NCBI GenBank assembly: GCA_002162915.1
Contig: MABB01000113.1
Location: 1-9,065, forward strand
Direction of reading: 5' to 3'
Source of the DNA: Rhodospirillales bacterium 47_12_T64
GTDB lineage: Bacteria > Pseudomonadota > Alphaproteobacteria > Kiloniellales > Kiloniellaceae
DNA length: 9,065 nt
How positions within the stretch are numbered: position 1 is the first letter of the stretch; each line of letters begins with the position of its first letter. The position numbers and the translations under genes are program-made. Below the pieces are notes generated by a model. The model was not told the DNA's origin. It ran no database searches and saw nothing but the letters and a program-made list of their open reading frames with translations. Of the stretch, positions 1 to 5,329 are shown piece by piece.

Positions 1-1
1 C

Positions 2-1087
2 GAACGCCTGATGACCAATATGGTTAAATTATTCGGCGGCGTAAGAGGTGGATACGCCGTAACAGTTATTGTTATCGGGGTTCTGCTTGCTGCCACCACG
101 GGTATCATTGGTGCATCCGTTGTCCTGCTGGGCATGCTTTCTCTGCCGATAATGATGCGAAGCGGCTATTCAAAAGAACTCGCGGTTGGCACTGCCTGCG
201 CAACCGGGACTCTTGGTATTCTCATTCCACCGTCAATTATGCTCGTCTTGATGGCCGATCGACTGGCAACACCAGAAGCCTCCGTTGGGGATCTTTTCAT
301 GGGGGCCTTCTTCCCCGGGATTATGCTCGGGGCGATGTATGTCACCTATGTATTACTTCTGGCTTACTTTAAACCGTCAGTCGCCCCTGTTGCTGAAGAC
401 CGGGTAAAAGTTGATATGTCTGTCGCCTGGGATGTTGTCAAAGCTGTGCTCCCCACAGCAGGCCTCATCCTGCTGGTTCTTGGATCTATTTTTGCTGGTG
501 TCGCGACCCCGACAGAGGCGTCCGGCGTTGGTGCCGCAGGCGCTATGGCCCTTGCCGCGGCAAATCGGCGTCTTAGTTTTAGTGTGATTAAAGAAACACT
601 TTATTCGACCACAAAAACGGCCTCGTTTATTTTTGCCATTTTTGTCGGGGCAACCGCCTTTTCTATTGTGCTGCGTGGCCTCGGGGGTGACGAGGTGATA
701 GCAGATGCCCTAACCGGATTACCCTTTGGCCCGGATGGCGTTCTGATAACGATCTTGTTTATTGTCTTCTTGCTTGGGTTCTTTCTCGACTGGGTCGAGA
801 TTACCTTGATCATTCTTCCCCTGGTCGCCCCTGTTGTGCAGAGCCTCGGCTTTGATCTGGTTTGGTTCACCATTCTATTTGCGGTGTGTCTGCAAACATC
901 GTTCCTAACCCCACCGGTCGGCTTTGCCCTGTTCTATATTAAAGGTGTATGCCCACCCGAGATCAAGGTCACTCATATCTATAAGGGGGTCGCACCGTTT
1001 ATCCTGCTACAGGTAATCGGACTTGGGCTGATATATTATTTCCCAAAGATCGTAACATGGCTGCCCGATGTCGCTTACGGCAGTTAA
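2..1087 (+). CDS. TRAP transporter large permease (DctM/FcbT3-like), 5'-truncated by the window
   Basis: This is the large integral-membrane subunit of a tripartite ATP-independent periplasmic (TRAP) transporter, which imports organic acids with a sodium or proton gradient together with a small DctQ-type subunit and a periplasmic binding protein. The frame is open to the window edge (Glu-Arg-Leu before the first Met), so the gene starts upstream and the first ATG at 11 is internal. The visible 361 residues are mostly hydrophobic helices. Family landmarks include GILIPPSIMLVLMADRL, an ATPTEASGVGAAGA loop, and a C-terminal DWVEITLIILPL...TSFLTPPVGFALFY block. The last two and the loop wording resemble the mannitol/chloroaromatic (FcbT3, COG4664) subgroup. 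The DctQ and DctP partners are presumably upstream and out of view, so the substrate cannot be assigned. Transcription ends at the hairpin at 1115-1144. Confidence 0.93.
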   Translation, partial: ERLMTNMVKLFGGVRGGYAVTVIVIGVLLAATTGIIGASVVLLGMLSLPIMMRSGYSKELAVGTACATGTLGILIPPSIMLVLMADRLATPEASVGDLFMGAFFPGIMLGAMYVTYVLLLAYFKPSVAPVAEDRVKVDMSVAWDVVKAVLPTAGLILLVLGSIFAGVATPTEASGVGAAGAMALAAANRRLSFSVIKETLYSTTKTASFIFAIFVGATAFSIVLRGLGGDEVIADALTGLPFGPDGVLITILFIVFLLGFFLDWVEITLIILPLVAPVVQSLGFDLVWFTILFAVCLQTSFLTPPVGFALFYIKGVCPPEIKVTHIYKGVAPFILLQVIGLGLIYYFPKIVTWLPDVAYGS

Positions 1088-1114
1088 GAAATAATTTAGC
1101 TTAGCGAATAACAG

Positions 1115-1144
1115 AAAAACCCCAAGGTTTCCCTTGGGGTTTTT
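1115..1144. terminator. Bidirectional Rho-independent terminator
   Basis: A 13-bp perfect stem (1115-1127 with 1132-1144, arms AAAAACCCCAAGG and CCTTGGGGTTTTT) closes a 4-base loop. The A-tract and T-tract make it work on both strands. It lies 27 bases after the TRAP permease stop and 2 bases beyond the 3' CCA end of the minus-strand tRNA-Val, so it can end both converging transcripts. Confidence 0.9.
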
Positions 1145-1146
1145 CA

Positions 1147-1221
1147 TGGTGGGCGCAGTAGGGTTTGAACCTACGACCCCTTCGATGTCACCGAAGTGCT
1201 CTACCGCTGAGCTATGCGCCC
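1147..1221 (-). tRNA. tRNA-Val(GAC), CCA encoded
   Basis: Read on the minus strand, the gene folds as a complete cloverleaf. The acceptor stem is GGGCGCA/TGCGCCC, the D-stem is GCTC/GAGC, and the anticodon stem is CTTCG/CGAAG around the 7-base loop GTGACAT. With U33 in place this gives anticodon GAC, so valine. The T-arm is GTAGG-TTCAAAC-CCTAC. The discriminator base is A, and the 3' CCA is encoded (plus-strand TGG at 1147-1149). A shared terminator follows at once on the 3' side. Confidence 0.95.
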
Positions 1222-1255
1222 TGTACCCGAAGGGTTGCCCCATTCGATGAAGAGG

Positions 1256-1284
1256 GAAATATCAAACTGAAGGATGTTTGACAA
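1256..1284 (-). promoter_or_regulatory. Probable sigma-70 promoter for tRNA-Val
   Basis: On the minus strand a -35 hexamer TTGTCA (1279-1284) and a -10 like TATTTC (1256-1261) are separated by exactly 17 bases. This would start transcription near 1249, leaving a short leader of about 28 bases before the mature tRNA 5' end at 1221. The -10 is imperfect, so this is inference from motif and position. Confidence 0.4.
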
Positions 1285-1326
1285 GCCCTTAAAAGAAGAT
1301 TTCAAGATTACTTTCAGCACAATCGC

Positions 1327-1695
1327 TTAAAGGCCCGAACTTGAAAGAACCTTCTCTACTTGAAGGACCAACTCTTTAAGATGAAATGGTTTTGATAACA
1401 TTGCTGCTTCGCTGAATGCATCTTCAGCTTCCGTTAAAACAATCCCTGAAAACCCTGTGATAAACATAACTCTGATATCGGGCTGGAGTTGTCGTGCTGC
1501 CTTGGCAAGCTCAATTCCACTTTTCCCCGGCATGACAACATCTGTAAGTACTAGATCGAAACGATGAAAGGAAAGCGTTTCCTCTGCCTCGAGACCGTCT
1601 GAGGCAGAAATCACTTTATACCCCGCACGCTCAAGCGCACGGTGTAGATAATACCTCAAATTGTCGTCATCTTCTGCAAGCAGGATATCAACCAT
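1327..1695 (-). CDS. cpdR: CpdR-type single-domain response regulator
   Basis: This is a stand-alone CheY-like receiver domain of 122 residues with no output domain. It has the acidic pocket (Asp 9-11), the phospho-acceptor Asp52 in LTDVVMPG, the switch Thr80 in MFITGF, and Lys102 in LSKPF. The length, ALERAGYKV segment, MFITGF block and phospho-Asp position match alphaproteobacterial CpdR. In Caulobacter, unphosphorylated CpdR acts as an adaptor that primes the ClpXP protease at the cell pole, and the CckA-ChpT phosphorelay switches it off. I chose ATG at 1695 because a GGGG stretch (1700-1703) lies 4 bases upstream. A GTG at 1698 would add one residue but sits too close to that site. The gene is divergent from the N-formylglutamate amidohydrolase gene, a neighbourhood I recall from other alphaproteobacteria. 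A different single-domain receiver is possible but less likely. Confidence 0.85.
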   Translation of the reverse strand: MVDILLAEDDDNLRYYLHRALERAGYKVISASDGLEAEETLSFHRFDLVLTDVVMPGKSGIELAKAARQLQPDIRVMFITGFSGIVLTEAEDAFSEAAMLSKPFHLKELVLQVEKVLSSSGL

Positions 1696-1881
1696 CACAC
1701 CCCAGCTTTATCAGACAAAAGCAATTATTCAAAATTGTACAGTCCCTTATTGGGATATGGCTCAGACTATAGTAACCTTTGTCTATGAGCACGTAATCAT
1801 GGAAACCCTGGTAAAGAGAGTTGGGGGAGAAGCTGAGAACATTGAAAAACAAACGAAGATGCAGATCCTTGGCAAAAATTT

Positions 1882-2829
1882 ATGACCTTTGATTTCAATG
1901 AGATGGCAAAGAATCACCCCACAATCTCCTCCTCTACGAAGGCAGATCCCGTAATTGGTGTCGTAAAAGAAACCGAATCTTATCGCCTTCACCTACCCAA
2001 AGAACATACTCTGCCTGTGGTGCTGTCCTCTCCACATAGCGGGAATAACTACCCAACATCCTTCATTGAAGGTTCTCATCTAGACAGTCACAACATAAGA
2101 CGCTCGGAAGACAGTTTTGTTGATGAGCTGTTTAAAAATGCACCGAAGCTTGGCGCTCCTCTCCTGTGCGCTCTCTTCCCAAGAGCATTCGTTGACGCCA
2201 ACAGAGAGCCCTTTGAGTTGGACCCACACATGTTCGAGGATGAACTCCCAAGTTATGTAAACACCAACTCTCCCAGAGTCGCAGTGGGTTTAGGAACTAT
2301 CGCACGAAACGTGACCAGCGATACTCAAATTTACAAAGACAAGCTTACCTTTGCAGAAGCCAAAGAGCGTATTGAGAAGTTTTACTGGCCCTACCATCAA
2401 ACGCTACGGCAGCTCGTCGATATGACAAAACGAAAGTTTGGATACTGCATACTGATCGATTGTCATTCGATGCCACAACTATCCACACAAGCAACCAGGA
2501 ATGACCCAAAACCCGCAAAAGTCGATTTTGTGTTGGGTGACCGATTTGGAAAATCCAGCTCAAGTGTGATCACCCGGACAATAGAATCTATCCTCAAGGG
2601 TAATCGTTACCGGGTTTTGAACAACACTCCCTATCCAGGTGGCTTTATAACCCAGCACTACGGTGAGCCGTCATTGGGAATTAACTGTTTGCAGATAGAG
2701 ATTTCTCGTCATTTGTATATGGACGAAGAGACAATAGAACGGCGACATGATATAGAGTTAATCACATCACTAATGGATCAAATCATTCTTGGAGTTGGAT
2801 CCATTGATGCGTCGTCTCTGGATTATTAA
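1882..2829 (+). CDS. N-formylglutamate amidohydrolase family protein
   Basis: This 315-residue protein belongs to the FGase (PF05013) family of zinc-type amidohydrolases. The characterised activity splits N-formyl-L-glutamate to glutamate and formate in histidine breakdown. Visible family blocks are SPHSG (50-54), RRSEDSFVDEL (73-83), RAFVDANREP (101-110), DCHSMP (193-198), GGFITQHYG (253-261) and the C-terminal QIEISRHLYMDE (271-282). The His, Asp and Glu in these blocks are the likely metal and substrate ligands. No hut genes surround it, so a role in histidine use is not supported by context, and relatives near cpdR often have no proven substrate. The ATG at 1882 has no clear ribosome binding site. 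It overlaps the stop of a short upstream frame as ATGA, and ATG at 1903 is an alternative start. The cytoplasm is the expected location, as no signal peptide is seen. Confidence 0.9.
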   Translation: MTFDFNEMAKNHPTISSSTKADPVIGVVKETESYRLHLPKEHTLPVVLSSPHSGNNYPTSFIEGSHLDSHNIRRSEDSFVDELFKNAPKLGAPLLCALFPRAFVDANREPFELDPHMFEDELPSYVNTNSPRVAVGLGTIARNVTSDTQIYKDKLTFAEAKERIEKFYWPYHQTLRQLVDMTKRKFGYCILIDCHSMPQLSTQATRNDPKPAKVDFVLGDRFGKSSSSVITRTIESILKGNRYRVLNNTPYPGGFITQHYGEPSLGINCLQIEISRHLYMDEETIERRHDIELITSLMDQIILGVGSIDASSLDY

Positions 2830-2952
2830 ACCAGACCTCGCCAGCCATTCCGTACATCCTTCTCTCATCAAGAGCCCCACCTCCTCTGCCTAACTGGCAA
2901 ACATTGCCTACGAGACACTCTTTTTGTACAAAATGTAATCCAAATATCATCT

Positions 2953-2976
2953 CAAAACATCACGCCAAAACATCAC
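2953..2976. repeat. Tandem 11-bp direct repeat (CAAAACATCAC)
   Basis: Two identical copies of CAAAACATCAC are separated by GC, giving a 13-base period in the intergenic AT-rich region. Closely spaced direct copies like this can be operator half-sites, but no known regulator motif is recognised and chance is possible. Confidence 0.45.
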
Positions 2977-3305
2977 AATGGAAATCGCTTCCTTAAGCAT
3001 CTTGGTCATCTTTAGTGGTAAGCAACGTTGATATTCGGATTAAACGATGTTGTTAAGTTACCCAAATATCCATGCAAAAAAATCACGAAAAATATATTTC
3101 CCAAAACACTAAATAATTGAAACAAGTGCATTATATTAAGCTTTCAGGCACCTTTATACATTAACAATCTCCTCAGTTTCTTTTCACCAGTCCATGATAC
3201 CGATTGATGCTCTCTGGCCCCATACAGGTTCAAAAATAAGCTGAATGAGCTTTTTGGGAACTCCTCTGGCCTTGATTTTGCATCGGTACAAGAAACCCTA
3301 ACCCC

Positions 3306-3313
3306 AGGAGGAG
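3306..3313 (+). promoter_or_regulatory. Near-perfect Shine-Dalgarno for the 57-residue ORF
   Basis: AGGAGGAG ends a few bases before ATG 3317; the AGGAGG core (3306-3311) is 5 bases from the start. This is the main evidence that the short frame is translated. Confidence 0.75.
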
Positions 3314-3316
3314 AAG

Positions 3317-3490
3317 ATGTTAGAGCATAATCACCGTCAGGATTTCCTCATCCGTAGAAACAAGAAACCTGTGAAGATCTTGGCGATCAAGGAATGTGAG
3401 GCCAAAAGTTATATTCGTCGAGTGACACGACGCTTCCCACAGGAAAACTGGGAAATTCTTCCAAGAATGCTGCCAATCCAAACAGACTGA
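3317..3490 (+). CDS. Small basic protein of unknown function (57 aa)
   Basis: I do not recognise this protein. The frame opens with ATG directly after an AGGAGGAG site and runs 57 codons to TGA. It is basic (13 Lys/Arg against 7 Asp/Glu) with RR pairs at 13-14, 34-35 and 38-39. It has one Cys (27) and no membrane segment or signal peptide. The order suggests a short amphipathic or RNA/DNA-binding-like peptide, but that is only a guess. It lies 94 bases upstream of the lytic transglycosylase on the same strand, so the two may share a transcript, with an inverted repeat between them. The opposite strand carries an overlapping open frame, but that starts at GTG without a ribosome binding site and is probably a shadow. 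Confidence 0.6.
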   Translation: MLEHNHRQDFLIRRNKKPVKILAIKECEAKSYIRRVTRRFPQENWEILPRMLPIQTD

Positions 3491-3502
3491 GACCAGCACG
3501 CC

Positions 3503-3548
3503 CTGTGCCTGGCACAAAGTTAATTTATGTCACGCAACTTTGGCACAG
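3503..3548 (+). repeat. Bulged inverted repeat between small ORF and transglycosylase
   Basis: CTGTGC (3503-3508) pairs with GCACAG (3543-3548) and CAAAGTT (3515-3521) pairs with AACTTTG (3536-3542). This gives 13 bp of stem, interrupted by a 6-base bulge (3509-3514) on one side, with a 14-base loop. No T-tract follows, so it is not a classic terminator. It ends 23 bases before the transglycosylase ribosome binding site and could be an RNA element that affects processing or partial read-through, or a protein-binding site. Confidence 0.5.
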
Positions 3549-3571
3549 ACATTGCGTATACCAAGGGGATC

Positions 3572-3577
3572 AAGGAG
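3572..3577 (+). promoter_or_regulatory. Ribosome binding site that sets the transglycosylase start
   Basis: AAGGAG lies 7 bases before ATG 3585. It selects this start over the upstream in-frame TTG at 3540, which has no such site and lies inside the inverted repeat. Confidence 0.75.
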
Positions 3578-3584
3578 AAAATGT

Positions 3585-4460
3585 ATGTTACCCCGTAATT
3601 TGGTTTTGTCAGTCAGCGCAGGTATTATGGCTCTAACAATGGTTAGTCAGCCAGCATTATCTCTTGAGACACAAGAGGATAGCGACGTTTGCGCTGGTAT
3701 CATTACCAAAGCAGAAATGCGGAAAACCATTCCTCTCCACCTCCTTCGCGCAATATCCTTGGTCGAATCAGGTAAATGGGACAAAGCAAAACAGGCAAGA
3801 GTTGCCTGGCCCTGGACTGTAATGGCAGAGGGAAAGGGACGATATCTGACATCCAAAGAAGCCGCAATTGACGAAGTACGCATGTTGAAGGCAAAGGGTG
3901 TGAAGAATATCGACGTCGGATGCATGCAGGTTAACTTGTATCATCATTCCAATGCCTTCAGGTCATTAGATGAAGCTTTTGATCCCTATAAAAATGTAGA
4001 TTATGCTGCCCAGTTTCTTGTAGATCTACGTCGAAAATCACCCTCGTGGACGTCGGCTATCGGCCGTTACCACTCTTATAATCAAGAATTCAGTACGCCA
4101 TATCGTCGCAAGGTATTAAAAGCCTGGCGCGACGAAAAGCACCGCTTGAATAAAGAATTACGTTTAGCTGCTTTGGAAAAAAAGACGCAAAAGAAAATTG
4201 CTCGGGAAACACAAAAAGCAAGGAAGCCTGGCGCTATTCCTGTTACTCATATCAAGACTGAAATCGACCCTGAGCTTATTAAAACGCTTCCCAAATCAAG
4301 CTCTCGTAACAAAAATTCTGCAAAAAAAACTGACCCTCAAATTAAATTCGATAAAGTCGCCTTAGCTGGTAAAACCAAATTCTCTGAAAATCCCTTGCCT
4401 TTCGAAAATCGTTCGATTGCTACACGGGTCCTTTATACTGCCTTGAAACAGGATTCCTGA
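3585..4460 (+). CDS. Secreted SLT-type lytic transglycosylase with basic C-terminal tail
   Basis: This 291-residue periplasmic protein is predicted to cleave the MurNAc-GlcNAc bond of peptidoglycan, forming 1,6-anhydro-MurNAc ends. Residues 1-26 form a Sec signal peptide (MLPR start, hydrophobic core, cleavage after PALS). The lysozyme-like SLT domain spans about 36-183. The likely catalytic Glu61 lies in LLRAISLVESGKW, followed by the AWPWTVMAEGKGRY strand region. The GCMQVNLYHH block (112-121) and SAIGRYHSYN (157-166) complete the fold. The last motif differs from the usual A-x-x-x-Y-N-x-G. From about 184 the protein turns Lys/Arg-rich, probably coiled-coil (184-215), then a disordered tail with repeated KKT/KT motifs to the end. 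The ATG at 3585 is chosen because it has AAGGAG 7 bases upstream and gives a clean signal peptide. The gene follows the small basic ORF, and no secretion or flagellar partner is visible. Confidence 0.87.
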   Translation: MLPRNLVLSVSAGIMALTMVSQPALSLETQEDSDVCAGIITKAEMRKTIPLHLLRAISLVESGKWDKAKQARVAWPWTVMAEGKGRYLTSKEAAIDEVRMLKAKGVKNIDVGCMQVNLYHHSNAFRSLDEAFDPYKNVDYAAQFLVDLRRKSPSWTSAIGRYHSYNQEFSTPYRRKVLKAWRDEKHRLNKELRLAALEKKTQKKIARETQKARKPGAIPVTHIKTEIDPELIKTLPKSSSRNKNSAKKTDPQIKFDKVALAGKTKFSENPLPFENRSIATRVLYTALKQDS

Positions 4461-4561
4461 TTCTCCAATTATAGATGTCGCCTCAACTATGACATATGCG
4501 ACACATAGTGGTGACGAATGAGCCTTTCCTCATCTAAACGATAATCATTTCTATCTGACAA

Positions 4562-4591
4562 TTGACATAATCACTATTCCTCAAGTAACGT
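4562..4591 (+). promoter_or_regulatory. Possible promoter of the cobalamin riboswitch transcript
   Basis: A consensus -35 TTGACA (4562-4567) is followed after 18 bases by TAACGT (4586-4591). This would place the transcript start near 4598, right at the 5' edge of the riboswitch. The -10 is poor. A better -10-like CATAAT (4566-4571) overlaps the -35 and would start transcription about 20 bases earlier. Upstream at 4540-4549 is GATAATCATT, resembling half of a Fur box. Confidence 0.35.
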
Positions 4592-4599
4592 TTCCTAAA

Positions 4600-4785
4600 T
4601 CGCGAGGTTCCCCCTATGGGATGAAAAGGGAATTTGGTGACGTCCTCATAAGACTGACTCCAAAGCTGCCCCCGCAACTGTAAATGGTTAGACATTGTCA
4701 TGTTACCCACTGATCCAGAAAATAGGATCGGGAAGGAAAGACAAATGTTGTTGATCCATGAGCCAGGAGACCTGCCATCGCATTG
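4600..4785 (+). ncRNA. Cobalamin (adenosylcobalamin) riboswitch
   Basis: The aptamer core is present in order. AAAAGGGAATTTGGTG lies at 4624-4639 and GACTCCAAAGCTGCCCCCGC-AACTGTAA is at 4656-4683. CCACTG begins at 4707, GGGAAGG near 4730, and the B12 box AGCCAGGAGACCTGCC is at 4761-4776. These are the conserved blocks of the RF00174 class, which binds adenosylcobalamin or related cobalamins and usually lowers expression of the downstream gene. The exact 5' and 3' limits are estimated. It precedes an uncharacterised gene starting at 4830, not a recognised cobalamin gene. Confidence 0.95.
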
Positions 4786-4798
4786 TTCAACCATTAAC

Positions 4799-4821
4799 CC
4801 GGGCGGGGTGCACCGGAGGAG
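4799..4821 (+). promoter_or_regulatory. Riboswitch expression platform: Shine-Dalgarno hairpin with L5-complementary loop
   Basis: CCGG (4799-4802) can pair with CCGG (4813-4816), whose last two G are part of the Shine-Dalgarno GGAGGAG (4815-4821). The 10-base loop begins GCGGGG (4803-4808), which is the exact complement of CCCCGC (4670-4675) in the aptamer L5 loop. This is the layout expected of a cobalamin riboswitch that controls translation. Ligand binding favours the kissing L5-L13 pair and keeps the ribosome binding site in the hairpin. ATG 4830 lies 8 bases downstream. Confidence 0.7.
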
Positions 4822-4829
4822 ATATAGCG

Positions 4830-5168
4830 ATGCCGACGACTGTTAACGTCAGTCTTTCTGACAAATTTTCCTACTCAAGATTTAACGACGACCCAAAATC
4901 CATCATCCACCAGATGATCATGATGGACGCTGTCAGATTCACACCTGCAGAAGATGCAATTCTGGCTTGGATACTTAGCCTGCCCAATGAACTTGATCCC
5001 GCACTGGCAGCAGAGCGCTTACTGAACAAGTATGAGGATAAAGCAGTAAAATCCAATGAAGGCGCACTTAAGACACTCAGCTTCCTTAGACAAACGGCTG
5101 AATACCCCCAGTCACGCTTATCCAGATGTCGACGAAACTCAAGGACACGCAGAAGATATCATAGCTAA
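4830..5168 (+). CDS. Riboswitch-controlled protein of unknown function, probably frameshifted near its end
   Basis: I do not recognise this protein, which is the first gene after the cobalamin riboswitch. The ATG at 4830 has GGAGGAG 8 bases upstream; an earlier in-frame ATG at 4758 lies inside the aptamer and is not a start. As written, the frame gives 112 residues with no signal peptide or membrane segment. A helix-rich part contains MMDAVRFTPAEDAILAWI (31-48) and DPALAAERLLNKYEDKA. The final 18 residues are abruptly arginine-rich and use AGA, AGG and CGA codons, unlike neighbouring genes. The +1 frame entered at the C run 5105-5109 instead reads on with ordinary codons to TAA at 5241. The intact product may therefore be about 136 residues. 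It is presumably repressed when cobalamin is abundant, so a link to B12 supply or a B12-independent function is likely but unproven. Confidence 0.6.
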   Translation: MPTTVNVSLSDKFSYSRFNDDPKSIIHQMIMMDAVRFTPAEDAILAWILSLPNELDPALAAERLLNKYEDKAVKSNEGALKTLSFLRQTAEYPQSRLSRCRRNSRTRRRYHS

Positions 5169-5241
5169 ACTGGGCAAGAGTATCTGTTTCTTTGATACAA
5201 CGGACAGTTCGATAACATTGTTCACAACGAAGTCGTACTAA
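5105..5241 (+). pseudogene. Likely displaced 3' end of the riboswitch-controlled gene (+1 frame)
   Basis: Skipping one C in the CCCCC run (5105-5109) joins Glu-Tyr-Pro of the first frame to SHAYPDVDETQGHAEDIIAK and on to a TAA at 5239-5241. This adds about 43 residues of normal composition. On its own this frame has no good start or ribosome binding site. A sequencing or assembly error, a true mutation, or slippage at CCC-C are the alternatives. Confidence 0.45.
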
Positions 5242-5250
5242 GAATTTAGT

Positions 5251-5289
5251 AGGGCAGTCCTTAAATTTCGATTATATAAAGACTGCTCT
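5251..5289 (+). terminator. Weak terminator-like hairpin before the MATE gene
   Basis: AGGGCAGTC (5251-5259) pairs with GACTGCTCT (5281-5289), 9 bp including one G-U pair, around a long AT-rich loop. The following bases (ATTATTTACT) form only a poor T-tract. It may end the riboswitch transcript or only attenuate it. The MATE gene begins about 40 bases later. Confidence 0.4.
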
Positions 5290-5329
5290 ATTATTTACTC
5301 AGGAATGTTATTGACCCAGCAGGCTTTTC

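Larger units (their letters stand above)
2830..3316. other. AT-rich intergenic region with short repeats and no convincing gene
   Basis: No reading frame here combines reasonable length with a ribosome binding site; the few ATG-started frames have under 20 codons. The stretch becomes strongly AT-rich from about 2935 to 3180. It holds an 11-base direct repeat CAAAACATCAC (2953-2963 and 2966-2976) and a weak promoter-like pair TTGATA (3028-3033), 17 bases, TGTTAA (3051-3056). It also has a small hairpin AAGCT-GAATG-AGCTT followed by TTT (3238-3255). It probably carries the promoter of the following small gene. No strong terminator is visible after the amidohydrolase gene. Confidence 0.5.

Noticed and set aside
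601..873. Open frame on the minus strand inside the TRAP permease gene
   Set aside because: Shadow of the well-supported permease; composition is Arg/Lys/Thr-rich with no family features and no ribosome binding site.
1007..1243. Open frame of 78 codons on the minus strand
   Set aside because: It runs straight through the tRNA-Val gene and terminator; translated tRNA is a well-known false protein.
3040..3056. CtrA-like motif TTAA...TTAA
   Set aside because: The spacing is 9 bases, not the 7 required for the CtrA consensus.
3320..3517. Open frame on the minus strand opposite the 57-residue gene
   Set aside because: Starts at GTG with no ribosome binding site, whereas the plus-strand frame has AGGAGGAG at the right distance.
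3540..3584. Upstream TTG start that would extend the transglycosylase by 15 residues
   Set aside because: No ribosome binding site, lies within an inverted repeat, and would place a charged stretch before the signal peptide. ATG 3585 with AAGGAG is better.
4758..4829. Upstream ATG that would extend the riboswitch-controlled protein
   Set aside because: It lies in the B12 box region of the aptamer; the real start has GGAGGAG 8 bases upstream.
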